DNA of 46,730 nucleotides from Betaproteobacteria bacterium (lineage in GTDB: Bacteria > Pseudomonadota > Gammaproteobacteria > Burkholderiales > Rhodocyclaceae). Below, one piece after another: positions 36,121-46,730 of this stretch (position 1 is the first letter of the stretch; each line of letters opens with the position of its first letter). Both the position numbers and the translations under genes were made by a program. The stretch covers positions 1-46,730 of the forward strand of contig CANJXH010000004.1 in the NCBI GenBank assembly GCA_947478755.1, read 5' to 3'. Below the pieces are notes generated by a model that did no database searches, was not told the origin of the DNA, and saw only the letters and a list, made by a program, of their open reading frames with translations.

Positions 36121-36174
36121 ATTTTTGATCTTGTTTGCAGGGGCAACAAGCGTAACCAGGGAGCTGCAGGTTTT

Positions 36175-36645
36175 ATGGCAAAGAGCAACATCGATTCACG
36201 AATCGAAGTCAAGGATTCGGGAATCCACGGCAAGGGCGTCTATGCAACAAAGCGCATCAAGAAGGACAAACCGATCATCGAGTACACCGGCGAGCGGGTC
36301 AGCGCCGATGAAGCCGACGAACGTTATCAGGACAATCCCAGTACCTATCTGTTCATGGTCGATGACAACATCTACATCGACGGATTATCGGACGGCAACG
36401 AAGCCCGCTTCATCAACCATTCCTGCAAGCCGAATTGCGTGGCCTACCTTGAAGACGATGGCCGCATCATGATCTATTCACGCAAGGAAATTGAGCCCGG
36501 CACCGAGCTGACCTACGACTACCAGCTCACCGACGAAGGCGACGAACCGGATTCGACGCCAACCGATTACACCTGCTATTGCGGGGCGTCGAAGTGCAAG
36601 GGCACGATGAAGGGATCGGCGAAGAAAAAAAAGAAAAAGAAATAG
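36175..36645 (+). CDS. SET-domain protein-lysine methyltransferase
   Basis: 156 residues, essentially a bare SET domain. Motifs in order: GIHGKGVYA (16-24, SAM loop), EARFINHSCKPNC (77-88, the pseudoknot NHS.PN motif), ELTYDYQL (111-118, catalytic Tyr) and a post-SET-like CYCGASKCKG whose three Cys plus Cys84 could bind zinc. The protein ends in a run of seven lysines encoded by an A-rich tract with A8 at 36625-36632. All features expected of an active methyltransferase are present; the bacterial substrate is unknown. It follows DUF1840 by 54 bases, with a GGGAG-like element upstream, and is followed by a strong hairpin. Confidence 0.9.
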   Translation: MAKSNIDSRIEVKDSGIHGKGVYATKRIKKDKPIIEYTGERVSADEADERYQDNPSTYLFMVDDNIYIDGLSDGNEARFINHSCKPNCVAYLEDDGRIMIYSRKEIEPGTELTYDYQLTDEGDEPDSTPTDYTCYCGASKCKGTMKGSAKKKKKKK

Positions 36646-36659
36646 CCGATTGTCGAAAC

Positions 36660-36693
36660 GCCTGAGGATTGGCATTCCCGCCAGTCCTCAGGC
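36660..36693. terminator. Bidirectional hairpin between SET gene and APH operon end
   Basis: A 14-bp stem (GCCTGAGGATTGGC, 36660-36673, with 36680-36693) contains one U-G wobble on the plus strand and a six-base loop. It lies between two convergent stops at 36645 and 36703. No T-tract follows; the stem is long enough to end or stabilise both transcripts. Confidence 0.6.
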
Positions 36694-36702
36694 TGCAGGC
36701 GG

Positions 36703-37221
36703 CTAGCGGCGCGGGCCCTTGCCGGCGAAGGCAGGGTCGATGAGGCGGGCTTCCTGTTCGATCTGGTAGCGCATGTAGGCGCGGATCAGATCGCGAATCT
36801 CGCCATAGGCCTTGGTGGCCTGTGCGTCGGCGGGCAGCTTCTGCAGGTGGGCGAGCGAGACATAGATCTGTTCGCGCAGGGCCTTGGCACGATGGACGAT
36901 GTTGTCCATTTCTTCCGGTGCCTTGGAAAGCAGCTGCGGTGCCTCTTCGATCACCGCACGCACGCTGTGCGCCAGCGCCGAGCTCTCTCCGCCCTGCGAA
37001 GCAAGATAGGTCGCGACCTTGCCGAGCAGCTCGCTGGCCTTGTCGATATCGTCGAGCAGGATGGGCTTTTCAATACTCAGGCGCAGATCCACATGGCGCA
37101 GCAAGTGACGGCTGGTAGCCAGAGTGCTTTTGATGGCCGTACGCGGCGTGTCGTCATCGGAGATGGCGGCAAGATTGCGCTCGACGCAGCGCAGGATATC
37201 GGATGCGGTGGGATAGATCAT
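36703..37221 (-). CDS. Small helical protein linked to APH-like genes, unknown function
   Basis: 172 residues, predicted almost all alpha-helical, with heptad-like patterns (LLRHVDLRLSIEKPILLDDIDKA; APEEMDNIVHRAKALREQIY) and no signal peptide or membrane helix. No domain recognised. ATG 37221 overlaps the stop of the second APH-like gene by four bases (ATGA), so the products are probably made in step and may interact. It is last in the minus-strand run that begins with metH. Confidence 0.7.
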   Translation of the reverse strand: MIYPTASDILRCVERNLAAISDDDTPRTAIKSTLATSRHLLRHVDLRLSIEKPILLDDIDKASELLGKVATYLASQGGESSALAHSVRAVIEEAPQLLSKAPEEMDNIVHRAKALREQIYVSLAHLQKLPADAQATKAYGEIRDLIRAYMRYQIEQEARLIDPAFAGKGPRR

Positions 37222-38279
37222 TTTGCGTTCTCCACTGAGGTATTGAGTTCGGCCATGTAATTGGGGTCGGGCGAGGGCATCATGCCCATCGCGAAAGCAA
37301 GTATGTGTTTGCTGAAGTGCAGTACTTCGGTTGCCGTCCAGCCGTAGCGAATAGGGGCGCGCGGGTCGTCGTGCAGCGCGATCACCGAGTGGTGGCTGTA
37401 GACGACTGAGCGCAGCGCTCGCACCAGGCCGTAGAACTGCACCGAGGCGAGGGTCACGTCGGCGCCGCCGACGCTGCGGTAGTAGTCAATGGCGTGTTGC
37501 ATGCTCCACACCGTTTCGCCATTCCGCACCACGGTCGGTGCGAATTCCTGCATGAAGGCGAAGTCGGCCGACGGGTCACCGATGTGCGCCTCTTCCCAGT
37601 CGCTCATGGCGACCATCTCCTCGCCACGGAAGATCTCTTCGCCAAGGCCATTGGTGCCCTTGCACAGGCATATCTTTGGGGCGACCGGTGCACGCGCCTT
37701 CAGCCATTCGACGGCTTCAAGAAAGATCGGCAGCGGCTCGATGCGCAGGGCCTCGAACGATGCAGCGATCGAATCAATATAGGCGACGGTGCATTGTTCA
37801 AGGTTCGGCGCCACGAACAGGTGCTGATCGAAACTCAGTGCCTTCCAGTCGACGGAATGCACCAGGGCCAGCTTGCGCATGTGCTCCCTGGAGATGCGAA
37901 TGCGCAGCTCGTCGAACTCGGGCGAAGGGTCCTTGAAATGTGCGACGTTCCAACTGCCTTCGACCTGCTCGCGCACATAGAAGGGCCGGCTGGTGAGCGC
38001 TGCATCGTCCTCCCACCACAGGGCCTTCGCCACCGGCACGCTGGTCTTGCCCAGTTGCCGGTACATGAAGAATTCCTGCGACAGCGGCGTGTAGTCGACG
38101 CTGCCCGATACCGGGTCGCGGCGGAACACGAGGCGCTGTTCGCCGTCAGCCGAGCGGAAGCTGACGAACCAGGTTTCGCGCGAGGTGCCGCGACCGAATT
38201 TTTCGATCGCGGTAACGACGCATTCCTTCCCGAGCTTGCGCGTCAGATAGGGGCCAACAATGTCAGGCGTGAATTGCAT
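37218..38279 (-). CDS. APH-like phosphotransferase family protein with altered catalytic loop, copy 2
   Basis: 353 residues, phosphotransferase (aminoglycoside phosphotransferase/ACAD10-like) fold. A glycine-rich nucleotide loop is seen as KFGRGTSRETWF, a strand RLVFRRDP follows, and the metal-binding end of the site is MSDWEEAHIGDPSADFAF. The catalytic loop, normally HGDxxxxN, is KGTNGLGE: the base Asp is replaced by Thr and the Asn by Glu. Kinase activity by the usual mechanism is therefore doubtful; it may be a pseudokinase or use different chemistry. It is a tandem paralogue of the gene 21 bases upstream (roughly two-thirds identical by eye). It overlaps the small helical gene downstream. 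Confidence 0.8.
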   Translation of the reverse strand: MQFTPDIVGPYLTRKLGKECVVTAIEKFGRGTSRETWFVSFRSADGEQRLVFRRDPVSGSVDYTPLSQEFFMYRQLGKTSVPVAKALWWEDDAALTSRPFYVREQVEGSWNVAHFKDPSPEFDELRIRISREHMRKLALVHSVDWKALSFDQHLFVAPNLEQCTVAYIDSIAASFEALRIEPLPIFLEAVEWLKARAPVAPKICLCKGTNGLGEEIFRGEEMVAMSDWEEAHIGDPSADFAFMQEFAPTVVRNGETVWSMQHAIDYYRSVGGADVTLASVQFYGLVRALRSVVYSHHSVIALHDDPRAPIRYGWTATEVLHFSKHILAFAMGMMPSPDPNYMAELNTSVENAK

Positions 38280-38300
38280 GTGAGCTCAGTCAGCGCGAAC

Positions 38301-39368
38301 TCAGGCTGCGACACTCTCGACCGAGGCATTCAGCTCGGACATGTAGTTGGGGTCGATCGGCGGCATCCAGCCCATGGCGAAGGCCAGAATGTGCTTGCCG
38401 AGGTGCAACACCTCGGTGCCGGTCCACGCCTGGCGGATGGTCGCCTCGTCGGGGCTGTGTACGCAGGCCGCAGCTTGGTGGGCGAACACCACCATCTTAA
38501 GGGCGCGCACCAAGCCGTAGAACTGCACCGATGCCACCGTGACGTCGGCACCGCCGACGCTGCGGTAGTAATCGATGGCGTGCTGCAGGCTCCACACCAC
38601 CTCGCCATCCTTCTTGATGGTGGGCGCAAAGTCCTGCAGGAAGGCGAAGTCCGCCGCGGGGTCGCCAATCTGGGCTTCTTCCCAGTCGCTCATCGCCACC
38701 AGCTCCTCGCCGCGGAAGATTTCTTCGCCGAGGCCGTTGGTGCCCTTGCACAGGCAAATTTTGGGCGCCACTGGCGCCCGTGCCTTGAGCCACTCCACCG
38801 CTTCGAGCAGCACCGGGATGGGCTCGACGCGAAAGCCTTCGAAGGTCGTCTGCAGGGAGTCAATGTAATTGACGGCGCTGGTTTCGACACTGGGCGCGGT
38901 GGTCAGTACCGTGTCGAGCTCGAGCGCCTTCCAGTCAACCGCGTGCACCAGGGCCAGCTTGCGCATGTGTTCCTTCGAGATGCGGATGCGCAGGTCGTCG
39001 AACTCGGGAGAGGGGTTGGAATAGTTGGCGACGTTCCAGCTCCCTTCGATGTGCTGGCGCACATAAAAGGCCTGGTCAGTCCACTTCGGGTCTTCTTCCC
39101 ACCACAGCGCCTTGGCGACCGGCACCTGGCTGCGGCCCAGGCGTTCGTAGATAAAGTATTCCTGAGACAGCGGCGAAGGGTCGGTGCTGCCCGCTGGCGG
39201 GTCGCGGCGGAACACCAGATGCTCCTCGGCACCGCCGCCGGACTTGAAGGTCATGAACCAGGTTTCGCGCGAAGAGCCGCGGCCGAATTTTTCGATCTCG
39301 ACAACCTCGCAGGGCTTGCCCAGTTTGTGGCTCAGATAGGCCGCAACATTGCTATTCGTAAACTGCAT
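38301..39368 (-). CDS. APH-like phosphotransferase family protein with altered catalytic loop, copy 1
   Basis: 355 residues, same architecture as its downstream paralogue: KFGRGSSRETWF loop, HLVFRRDPP, then CLCKGTNGLGEEIF in place of the HGD...N loop and MSDWEEAQIGDPAADFAF. The altered loop is identical in both copies, which argues for selection rather than decay. Start ATG 39368 follows a good GAGGAGAGG element. It lies 38 bases after the glycosyltransferase stop on the same strand. Related proteins occur in steroid/terpenoid-using bacteria as far as I recall; the substrate is unknown. Confidence 0.8.
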   Translation of the reverse strand: MQFTNSNVAAYLSHKLGKPCEVVEIEKFGRGSSRETWFMTFKSGGGAEEHLVFRRDPPAGSTDPSPLSQEYFIYERLGRSQVPVAKALWWEEDPKWTDQAFYVRQHIEGSWNVANYSNPSPEFDDLRIRISKEHMRKLALVHAVDWKALELDTVLTTAPSVETSAVNYIDSLQTTFEGFRVEPIPVLLEAVEWLKARAPVAPKICLCKGTNGLGEEIFRGEELVAMSDWEEAQIGDPAADFAFLQDFAPTIKKDGEVVWSLQHAIDYYRSVGGADVTVASVQFYGLVRALKMVVFAHQAAACVHSPDEATIRQAWTGTEVLHLGKHILAFAMGWMPPIDPNYMSELNASVESVAA

Positions 39369-39406
39369 TTACCTCTCCTCACAGGTGCCTCTGGTTTTGT
39401 CGCATT

Positions 39407-40258
39407 TTATCCGAGCAGTTGCTGACGCATTATGAAGCTCATGCGGAATTTGGGATTTTTAACCGCGTGTAACGCTTTGGCGGCCAGGCTTCGCCGGGCA
39501 TCGACATCACCAACCAGCGCCTCACAGGCGTCGACGAGTTGGTCGTAAGTGACGGCCCTGATCCCGGGCAGGAGGCGAGCATCGATCTCGGTTTCATCGT
39601 TGCACTCGCTGACGACAGCCTTGCCATTGGCCATCAGATGCATCACGCGCAGCGCTTCAAAATAGCCATCTGCCTGCTGATGCATATTGAGTACCACCTT
39701 GGCCCGGGCAATCCACTTATCCCGCTCGACACCGAAGACACCACGCAATGCCATGACATTCAGCCCACGCGCTACGAGCGCCTTGATCACTGCCTGCCGC
39801 CGCTCGGTCAGCAGCCCGTAGAAAAGCACATCGACGTCCTCGCCGGCGGACGCGATATTGCTTAACTGCGGCATATAGCCAACCGGCACATGTGTCGCGG
39901 AATGGCTCACCCCTTCGCGATGCAGCCACTCGACATTGCGCGCGTGAAAATCCCAGACGCGGAAACGACGCAAGAGGTCGAGATAGCGCGGGACATGGCA
40001 GGGATAGCCCGGCAGCAACTGCTCAAGGTTGTAGATGATGGTATCGGCAGGCAGGAGGTCTTCCATGCCCGGATCGAGATGATGTGCCCCGAAAATGATC
40101 GGTGTCGGTCCAGGTTGCACACCATTCTGGACAAGCACCGCATTGATGCCAAGCTCGGCGAGGCCGAAGCGCGTGGCATCGATGGCCTCGCGCCAGGACT
40201 CCGCGTAGATGAAACCCTTCGGGCGAATCACGACTATCTGGAATTCACGACCCGCCAC
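39407..40258 (-). CDS. Glycosyltransferase family 4-like protein
   Basis: 283 residues. The C-terminal half has a GT-B-like layout: DVDVLFYGLLTERRQAVIKAL, ARAKVVLNMHQQADGYFEALRV with the conserved Glu, MANGKAVVSECNDETE, and a helical tail. The N-terminus (FQIVVIRPKGFIYAESWREA) resembles the first Rossmann half but is short. Probably cytoplasmic. Donor and acceptor unknown; the similarity is to CgeB/DUF3880-type single-chain transferases. GTG start at 40258, 12 bases after the metH stop, so it is likely co-transcribed with metH, an unusual partner. Confidence 0.65.
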   Translation of the reverse strand: MAGREFQIVVIRPKGFIYAESWREAIDATRFGLAELGINAVLVQNGVQPGPTPIIFGAHHLDPGMEDLLPADTIIYNLEQLLPGYPCHVPRYLDLLRRFRVWDFHARNVEWLHREGVSHSATHVPVGYMPQLSNIASAGEDVDVLFYGLLTERRQAVIKALVARGLNVMALRGVFGVERDKWIARAKVVLNMHQQADGYFEALRVMHLMANGKAVVSECNDETEIDARLLPGIRAVTYDQLVDACEALVGDVDARRSLAAKALHAVKNPKFRMSFIMRQQLLG

Positions 40259-40270
40259 GACTTGCCGGCC

Positions 40271-43966
<3,696 letters not shown>

Positions 43967-43979
43967 GACGTTTCACGTT

Positions 43980-44021
43980 CCAAAAAACAAAAACCCGTTC
44001 GGTGCAATAACGAACGGGTTT
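43980..44021 (-). terminator. Intrinsic terminator (attenuator) in metH leader
   Basis: On the minus strand, AAACCCGTTCG and CGAACGGGTTT form a perfect 11-bp stem around a nine-base loop, followed by TTGTTTTTTGG. It ends about 14 bases before the metH ATG, with no gene upstream on this strand. It must therefore act on the metH leader, as an expression platform for the adjoining aptamer. Confidence 0.85.
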
Positions 44022-44036
44022 GGGTAAATCAACTCG

Positions 44037-44089
44037 CCCGCTTTAGCCGTATTTTTTGCGCGCCCGCAAGCTGAGATTCAAATCGGCGC
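44037..44089 (-). promoter_or_regulatory. SAM-II (SAM-alpha)-like riboswitch aptamer upstream of metH
   Basis: About 53 nt on the minus strand, the size of SAM-II aptamers. P1 arms are GCGCC (44089-44085) and GGCGC (44064-44060). The loop opens with GATTT (44084-44080) and closes with GCTTGC (44071-44066); 12 nt later comes GCTAAAGCGGG (44047-44037). These blocks, their order and their spacings match the SAM-II family from memory. The pseudoknot pairing was not fully resolved by eye. SAM binding would be expected to sequester the 3-prime GGG and let the downstream terminator form. Confidence 0.7.
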
Positions 44090-44110
44090 TTCCTGCAAAA
44101 TTCAGTGCTG

Positions 44111-44139
44111 ACGATACGCGACAGGACCCGAAAAGTCAA
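44111..44139 (-). promoter_or_regulatory. Sigma-70-like promoter for metH
   Basis: On the minus strand a TTGACT -35 (44139-44134) and a TATCGT -10 (44116-44111) are separated by exactly 17 bases. Transcription would start near 44104, about 15 nt before the aptamer. The -35 overlaps one arm of an inverted repeat (CCCGAAAA 44127-44134 / TTTTCGGG 44153-44160) that might be an operator. Confidence 0.55.
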
Positions 44140-44224
44140 TCTTCACGCGGCATTTTCGGGGTTTCACGGGTATATTTCGCCCACCCATCTGATGCAAAAT
44201 TGCTCGATCTCAAAGGAGAAAACC

Positions 44225-45256
44225 ATGAGCCGCCTTGGCCTCACCATGCCCATCCTCAACCAGCCGTATTCGAACTTCCCCATCTTCGCCAATCTGGCCG
44301 ACGAAGCCGGCTTCGATTCGGTGTGGGACTACGAGTTCTATCGCAACCCCTTCATCATCCACGCCCTGTGTGCCCAGGTGACCAAGAACATCAAGCTCGC
44401 CACCGGCCTCGCCGCCGCTGTCGGCCGCTCGCCCTTCGAGATGGCAAACGCAGCGCTCGACGTCGAGGAACTTTCCAAGGGCCGCCTGATCCTCGGCCTC
44501 GGCACCGGTGGTGGCGACTGGGCCGAATATTTCAACGGCAACGACATCGATCACCCGGTCACCCGCATCAGCGAATACATCGACATCCTGCGCCTTGCCT
44601 GGAAGCATCTCGCCACCGGCGAACCTGCTTCGTACAAGGGCAAGTTCTATCGCTTCGACAATCCGCCGATGAATATCTTCGGCCTGCGCCGCGACATCGT
44701 GCGTACCGATGTCCCGATCTATGTTTCCGGCCTTCGTCCCAAGATGGCCCAGCTCGCCGGCGAAAAGGCCAATGGTTTCCTTGGCTTCCTGATGACACCG
44801 AAGTTCATCAAGGAAGTATGGGAACCCAATGTGGTTGCCGGCATCCAGAAGGCCGGGCGTCAACGCAAGGACGTAGAGACCACCGCGCTGGTGCTGTGCA
44901 GCGTATCGGACGATCGCAAGGAGGCGCTGCGCCGTGCCCGCATCAATGTCGGCCTCTACGTCTGCTATCCGGTCGGTGAAGTGGTCATCAACCACATGGG
45001 CCTGCAGGATGAACGCAACGCCGTGTTGCAGGCGCTGATGACCGAAGGCCCCGCCGCGCTCGAACGCGTGACCTCGGATGCGCTGGTCAAGGCCTTCAGC
45101 ATTGCCGGCACCCCGGCCGAGTGCCACGAGCAATACCAGCAATACAAGGAAGTGCTCGACCACGTCGTGCTGCACACGCCCTATGTGCCGCCGATCGCGC
45201 AGGCCGACAGCGAAGACGCCATCCGCAATACGATCAGGGCTTTCGCTCGCAGGTAA
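44225..45256 (+). CDS. LLM-class (luciferase-like) flavin/F420-dependent oxidoreductase
   Basis: 343 residues, TIM-barrel luciferase-like monooxygenase family. Signature stretches: GLTMPILNQPYSNFPIFANL, ADEAGFDSVWDYEF, KLATGLAAAVGRSPFEMA, LSKGRLILGLGTGGGDW and VPIYVSGLRPKMAQLAGEKANG. Cofactor (FMN or F420) and substrate cannot be decided from sequence. ATG 44225 is preceded by AAAGGAG at ideal spacing; the longer frame upstream overlaps the metH promoter. Divergent from metH; followed by a strong terminator. Such proteins often belong to steroid, terpene or sulfonate catabolism. Confidence 0.88.
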   Translation: MSRLGLTMPILNQPYSNFPIFANLADEAGFDSVWDYEFYRNPFIIHALCAQVTKNIKLATGLAAAVGRSPFEMANAALDVEELSKGRLILGLGTGGGDWAEYFNGNDIDHPVTRISEYIDILRLAWKHLATGEPASYKGKFYRFDNPPMNIFGLRRDIVRTDVPIYVSGLRPKMAQLAGEKANGFLGFLMTPKFIKEVWEPNVVAGIQKAGRQRKDVETTALVLCSVSDDRKEALRRARINVGLYVCYPVGEVVINHMGLQDERNAVLQALMTEGPAALERVTSDALVKAFSIAGTPAECHEQYQQYKEVLDHVVLHTPYVPPIAQADSEDAIRNTIRAFARR

Positions 45257-45285
45257 GCAGTTGACCCTGAATTGACGCTGAAAGC

Positions 45286-45312
45286 AAAAAGCCGGGGCAA
45301 CCCGGCTTTTTT
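45286..45312. terminator. Bidirectional intrinsic terminator
   Basis: AAAAAGCCGGG - GCAA - CCCGGCTTTTT with T-runs on both strands. The GCAA tetraloop (GNRA) is on the plus strand. It lies 29 bases after the LLM stop and 25 bases beyond the convergent SDR stop, so it serves both. Confidence 0.9.
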
Positions 45313-45336
45313 GGGCGCCCGACAGCTACGCTGCGC

Positions 45337-46149
45337 TTAGTTCACAGACTTGACCATTCCGCCATCAACCCGGTAATTCGATCCGGTGATGAAGTCGGTC
45401 AGCGGGCTGGCGAGGAATGCCACCAGATTGCCGACATCTTCGCAACTACCGAGCCTTCCCGCCGGCAGGTCGAAAAATTCGGCGCAGCGCTGGTCGACCA
45501 CGGCTTCGTCGGTACCCCAGCCAAATTGTGCAGCGAGTCCGTCGACCAGTTCGCGCTTCAGCAATGCCGTCTTGATCGGGCCGGGCGATACGCAATTGGC
45601 GGTGACGCCCGTCCTCGCCAGCGCCTTGGACAGACTGACCGTGTAATTGATGATGGCGGCCTTGGTCGCGCCATAGTCAGGCATCTGCGCAATGGGCTGC
45701 GCGCCGGCGGCACTTGAGATCATGATGATCCGGCCCCACTTGCGCTGCTTCATTTGCGGCACCAGCCGGTGGATCATGCGTACGCCGGACACCACATTGT
45801 CATCGTAGATCTTGAGGAAGTCCTCTTCCGTCGTATCCATCCATTCCACTGGCCCGCGCGGATTTCCATGTCCGGCGTTGTTCACGAGAACGTCGATGGC
45901 ACCGAACGCAGCCAGCGCGGTCTCGGCAACGCGGTCGGCATCGGCTCGACTGGACAGGTCACCGACCGTCGCGACCGCTTCACCACCCGCACGACAAATT
46001 TCATCTGCAACTGCCCTGGTGCGGACTGCATCACGCCCATGCACAGCAACACGGGCGCCTTCCCTTGCCAGCGTCTTCGCAACCACTTCGCCGATGCCGG
46101 TATTGCTCCCGGTCACCAGGCAGGCCTTGCCTTTCAATTGCAGATCCAT
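45337..46149 (-). CDS. Short-chain dehydrogenase/reductase (SDR)
   Basis: 270 residues, classical SDR. NAD(P)-binding TGSNTGIG (13-20), NNAG (90-93), the active-site tetrad Asn118, Ser145/146, Tyr159 and Lys163 (ISSAAGAQPIAQMPDYGATK), and SPGPIKT after the substrate loop. The C-terminus ITGSNYRVDGGMVKSVN is typical. Oxidises or reduces an alcohol/ketone pair; the substrate is unknown. ATG 46149 has an AGGAGGAG element. It lies 62 bases after the SnoaL-like gene on the same strand. Confidence 0.93.
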   Translation of the reverse strand: MDLQLKGKACLVTGSNTGIGEVVAKTLAREGARVAVHGRDAVRTRAVADEICRAGGEAVATVGDLSSRADADRVAETALAAFGAIDVLVNNAGHGNPRGPVEWMDTTEEDFLKIYDDNVVSGVRMIHRLVPQMKQRKWGRIIMISSAAGAQPIAQMPDYGATKAAIINYTVSLSKALARTGVTANCVSPGPIKTALLKRELVDGLAAQFGWGTDEAVVDQRCAEFFDLPAGRLGSCEDVGNLVAFLASPLTDFITGSNYRVDGGMVKSVN

Positions 46150-46211
46150 ATGTCACTCCTCCTGAATGCGTTTGTAGTTGTGTCGCGACTTGTCGTCACT
46201 CGAAATACACT

Positions 46212-46703
46212 TCAAGGTGCCGACTTCAAATCGGCCTGCCCTGTCACCGGATTGGCGGGGAAGGAGTTGTGCTCATGGACGATGATCCACTTGCCCTTGA
46301 TCTTGCGCCAGACATCCGTGCTGCGGATGGTGAACTCCATTTTCGGTCCGCCTTTCAACTGGCCCCCGGCACGCATGATCGCCATCGAATAGGCCGCGTT
46401 CTTGCCCAGCAGCACCGGCTTGATTTCAAGGTACTCGCAGATCGGCGTGCCCTCGAACATGTCCTTCACTGCCGAGTTGTCCTTTTTCAGCTGTTCGAAG
46501 TTCTTCGCGCGCGGTGGCGAGAAGTCGAAGTCCACGAAACGCGGATCATTCCACAGCGGCGCCATCATGGCCTCCGCATCTCCGGCGACAAAGGCCTTGC
46601 AACCGTCATTCAGCGCCGCCTTGATCTGATCTTCGTCAGACATCGCGGCTGGTGCATTGATCGCCCACAGGCAGGCCATTGCACAGATGATTTTTGCTTG
46701 CAT
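46212..46703 (-). CDS. Exported SnoaL/DUF4440-like protein
   Basis: 163 residues. A signal peptide (MQAKIICAMACLWAINAPAA) precedes an NTF2-like cone fold: DQIKAALNDGCKAFVAGDAEAMM, WNDPRFVDFDF, and STDVWRKIKGKWIIVHEHNS, the C-terminal strand pattern of SnoaL_3/DUF4440 proteins. Members are small ligand-binding proteins or isomerases. Strong AGGAGGAG element before ATG 46703. The upstream region continues beyond the window, so its promoter is not seen. Confidence 0.82.
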   Translation of the reverse strand: MQAKIICAMACLWAINAPAAMSDEDQIKAALNDGCKAFVAGDAEAMMAPLWNDPRFVDFDFSPPRAKNFEQLKKDNSAVKDMFEGTPICEYLEIKPVLLGKNAAYSMAIMRAGGQLKGGPKMEFTIRSTDVWRKIKGKWIIVHEHNSFPANPVTGQADLKSAP

Positions 46704-46730
46704 CTTCTCCTCCTTTTGATGTGACTAATG

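Noticed and set aside
37218-39368. Long direct repeat that could be a mobile element
   Set aside because: Both copies are intact paralogous genes with their own starts and no inverted terminal repeats or transposase; a simple tandem duplication explains it.
43967-44104. Cobalamin or SAH riboswitch in the metH leader
   Set aside because: No B12-box or SAH-riboswitch consensus could be found; the blocks and length fit SAM-II better.

Overview
The window is a dense, GC-rich bacterial chromosome segment. It holds 38 protein genes, no gap over 300 bases, and no rRNA, tRNA, CRISPR array or insertion sequence that I can recognise. The gene families point to a betaproteobacterium: a DUF1840 protein after cca, the 1294-residue DUF3683/FAD/FeS/CCG oxidoreductase, a PA2778/PA2779 pair, long IlvA, and cobalamin-dependent MetH. 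Rhodocyclales or Sterolibacteriaceae-like is my guess. It is weakly supported by a DUF1329 protein, an LLM-type oxidoreductase, an SDR, a SnoaL-like protein and unusual APH-like proteins, which I associate with steroid, terpene or hydrocarbon degraders. This placement is inference only.

Layout. 1-4148 (minus): a small Tad-type cluster of a Flp-like pilin, TadG-like, TadE-like and a secreted protein, without the Tad motor or secretin genes in the window. 4265-7275 (plus): an exported Sel1-repeat protein and a TMTC-like membrane glycosyltransferase with TPRs. 14689-7162 (minus): a tightly packed run of PA2779-like protein, C39-type lipoprotein peptidase, Cache-HAMP adenylate/guanylate cyclase, a DASS/SLC13 permease with an N-terminal cyclic-nucleotide-binding domain, a periplasmic binding protein and a PAP2 enzyme. 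The cyclase, permease and binding protein overlap end to end and look like one signalling-transport module. 18745-14861 (minus): the giant FAD/FeS oxidoreductase. 18868-24983: small genes including DUF2721, a cold-shock/Excalibur membrane protein, GST, DUF1329, a DEDDh exonuclease, DUF4126 and a MATE exporter. 25017-28328 (plus): ilvA, a methyltransferase and a PatB/MalY-type lyase.

31893-28341 (minus): an HDOD protein and a PAS-PAS-GGDEF-EAL protein. 31978-36645: formyl-THF cyclo-ligase divergent from slt, cca, a DUF1840 protein and a SET-domain protein. 43966-36703 (minus): metH, a glycosyltransferase, two tandem APH-like proteins with an altered catalytic loop, and a small helical protein. 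44225-46703: an LLM oxidoreductase (plus), then an SDR and a SnoaL-like protein (minus).

The most interesting items are: (1) the cyclase / CNB-permease / binding-protein module; (2) a SAM-II-like riboswitch plus intrinsic terminator in the metH leader, with a possible antiterminator pairing, in an organism that does not look alphaproteobacterial; (3) the tandem APH-like proteins lacking the canonical HGD...N catalytic loop; (4) a Gly-Gly site in the PA2779-like protein next to its C39-type peptidase partner.
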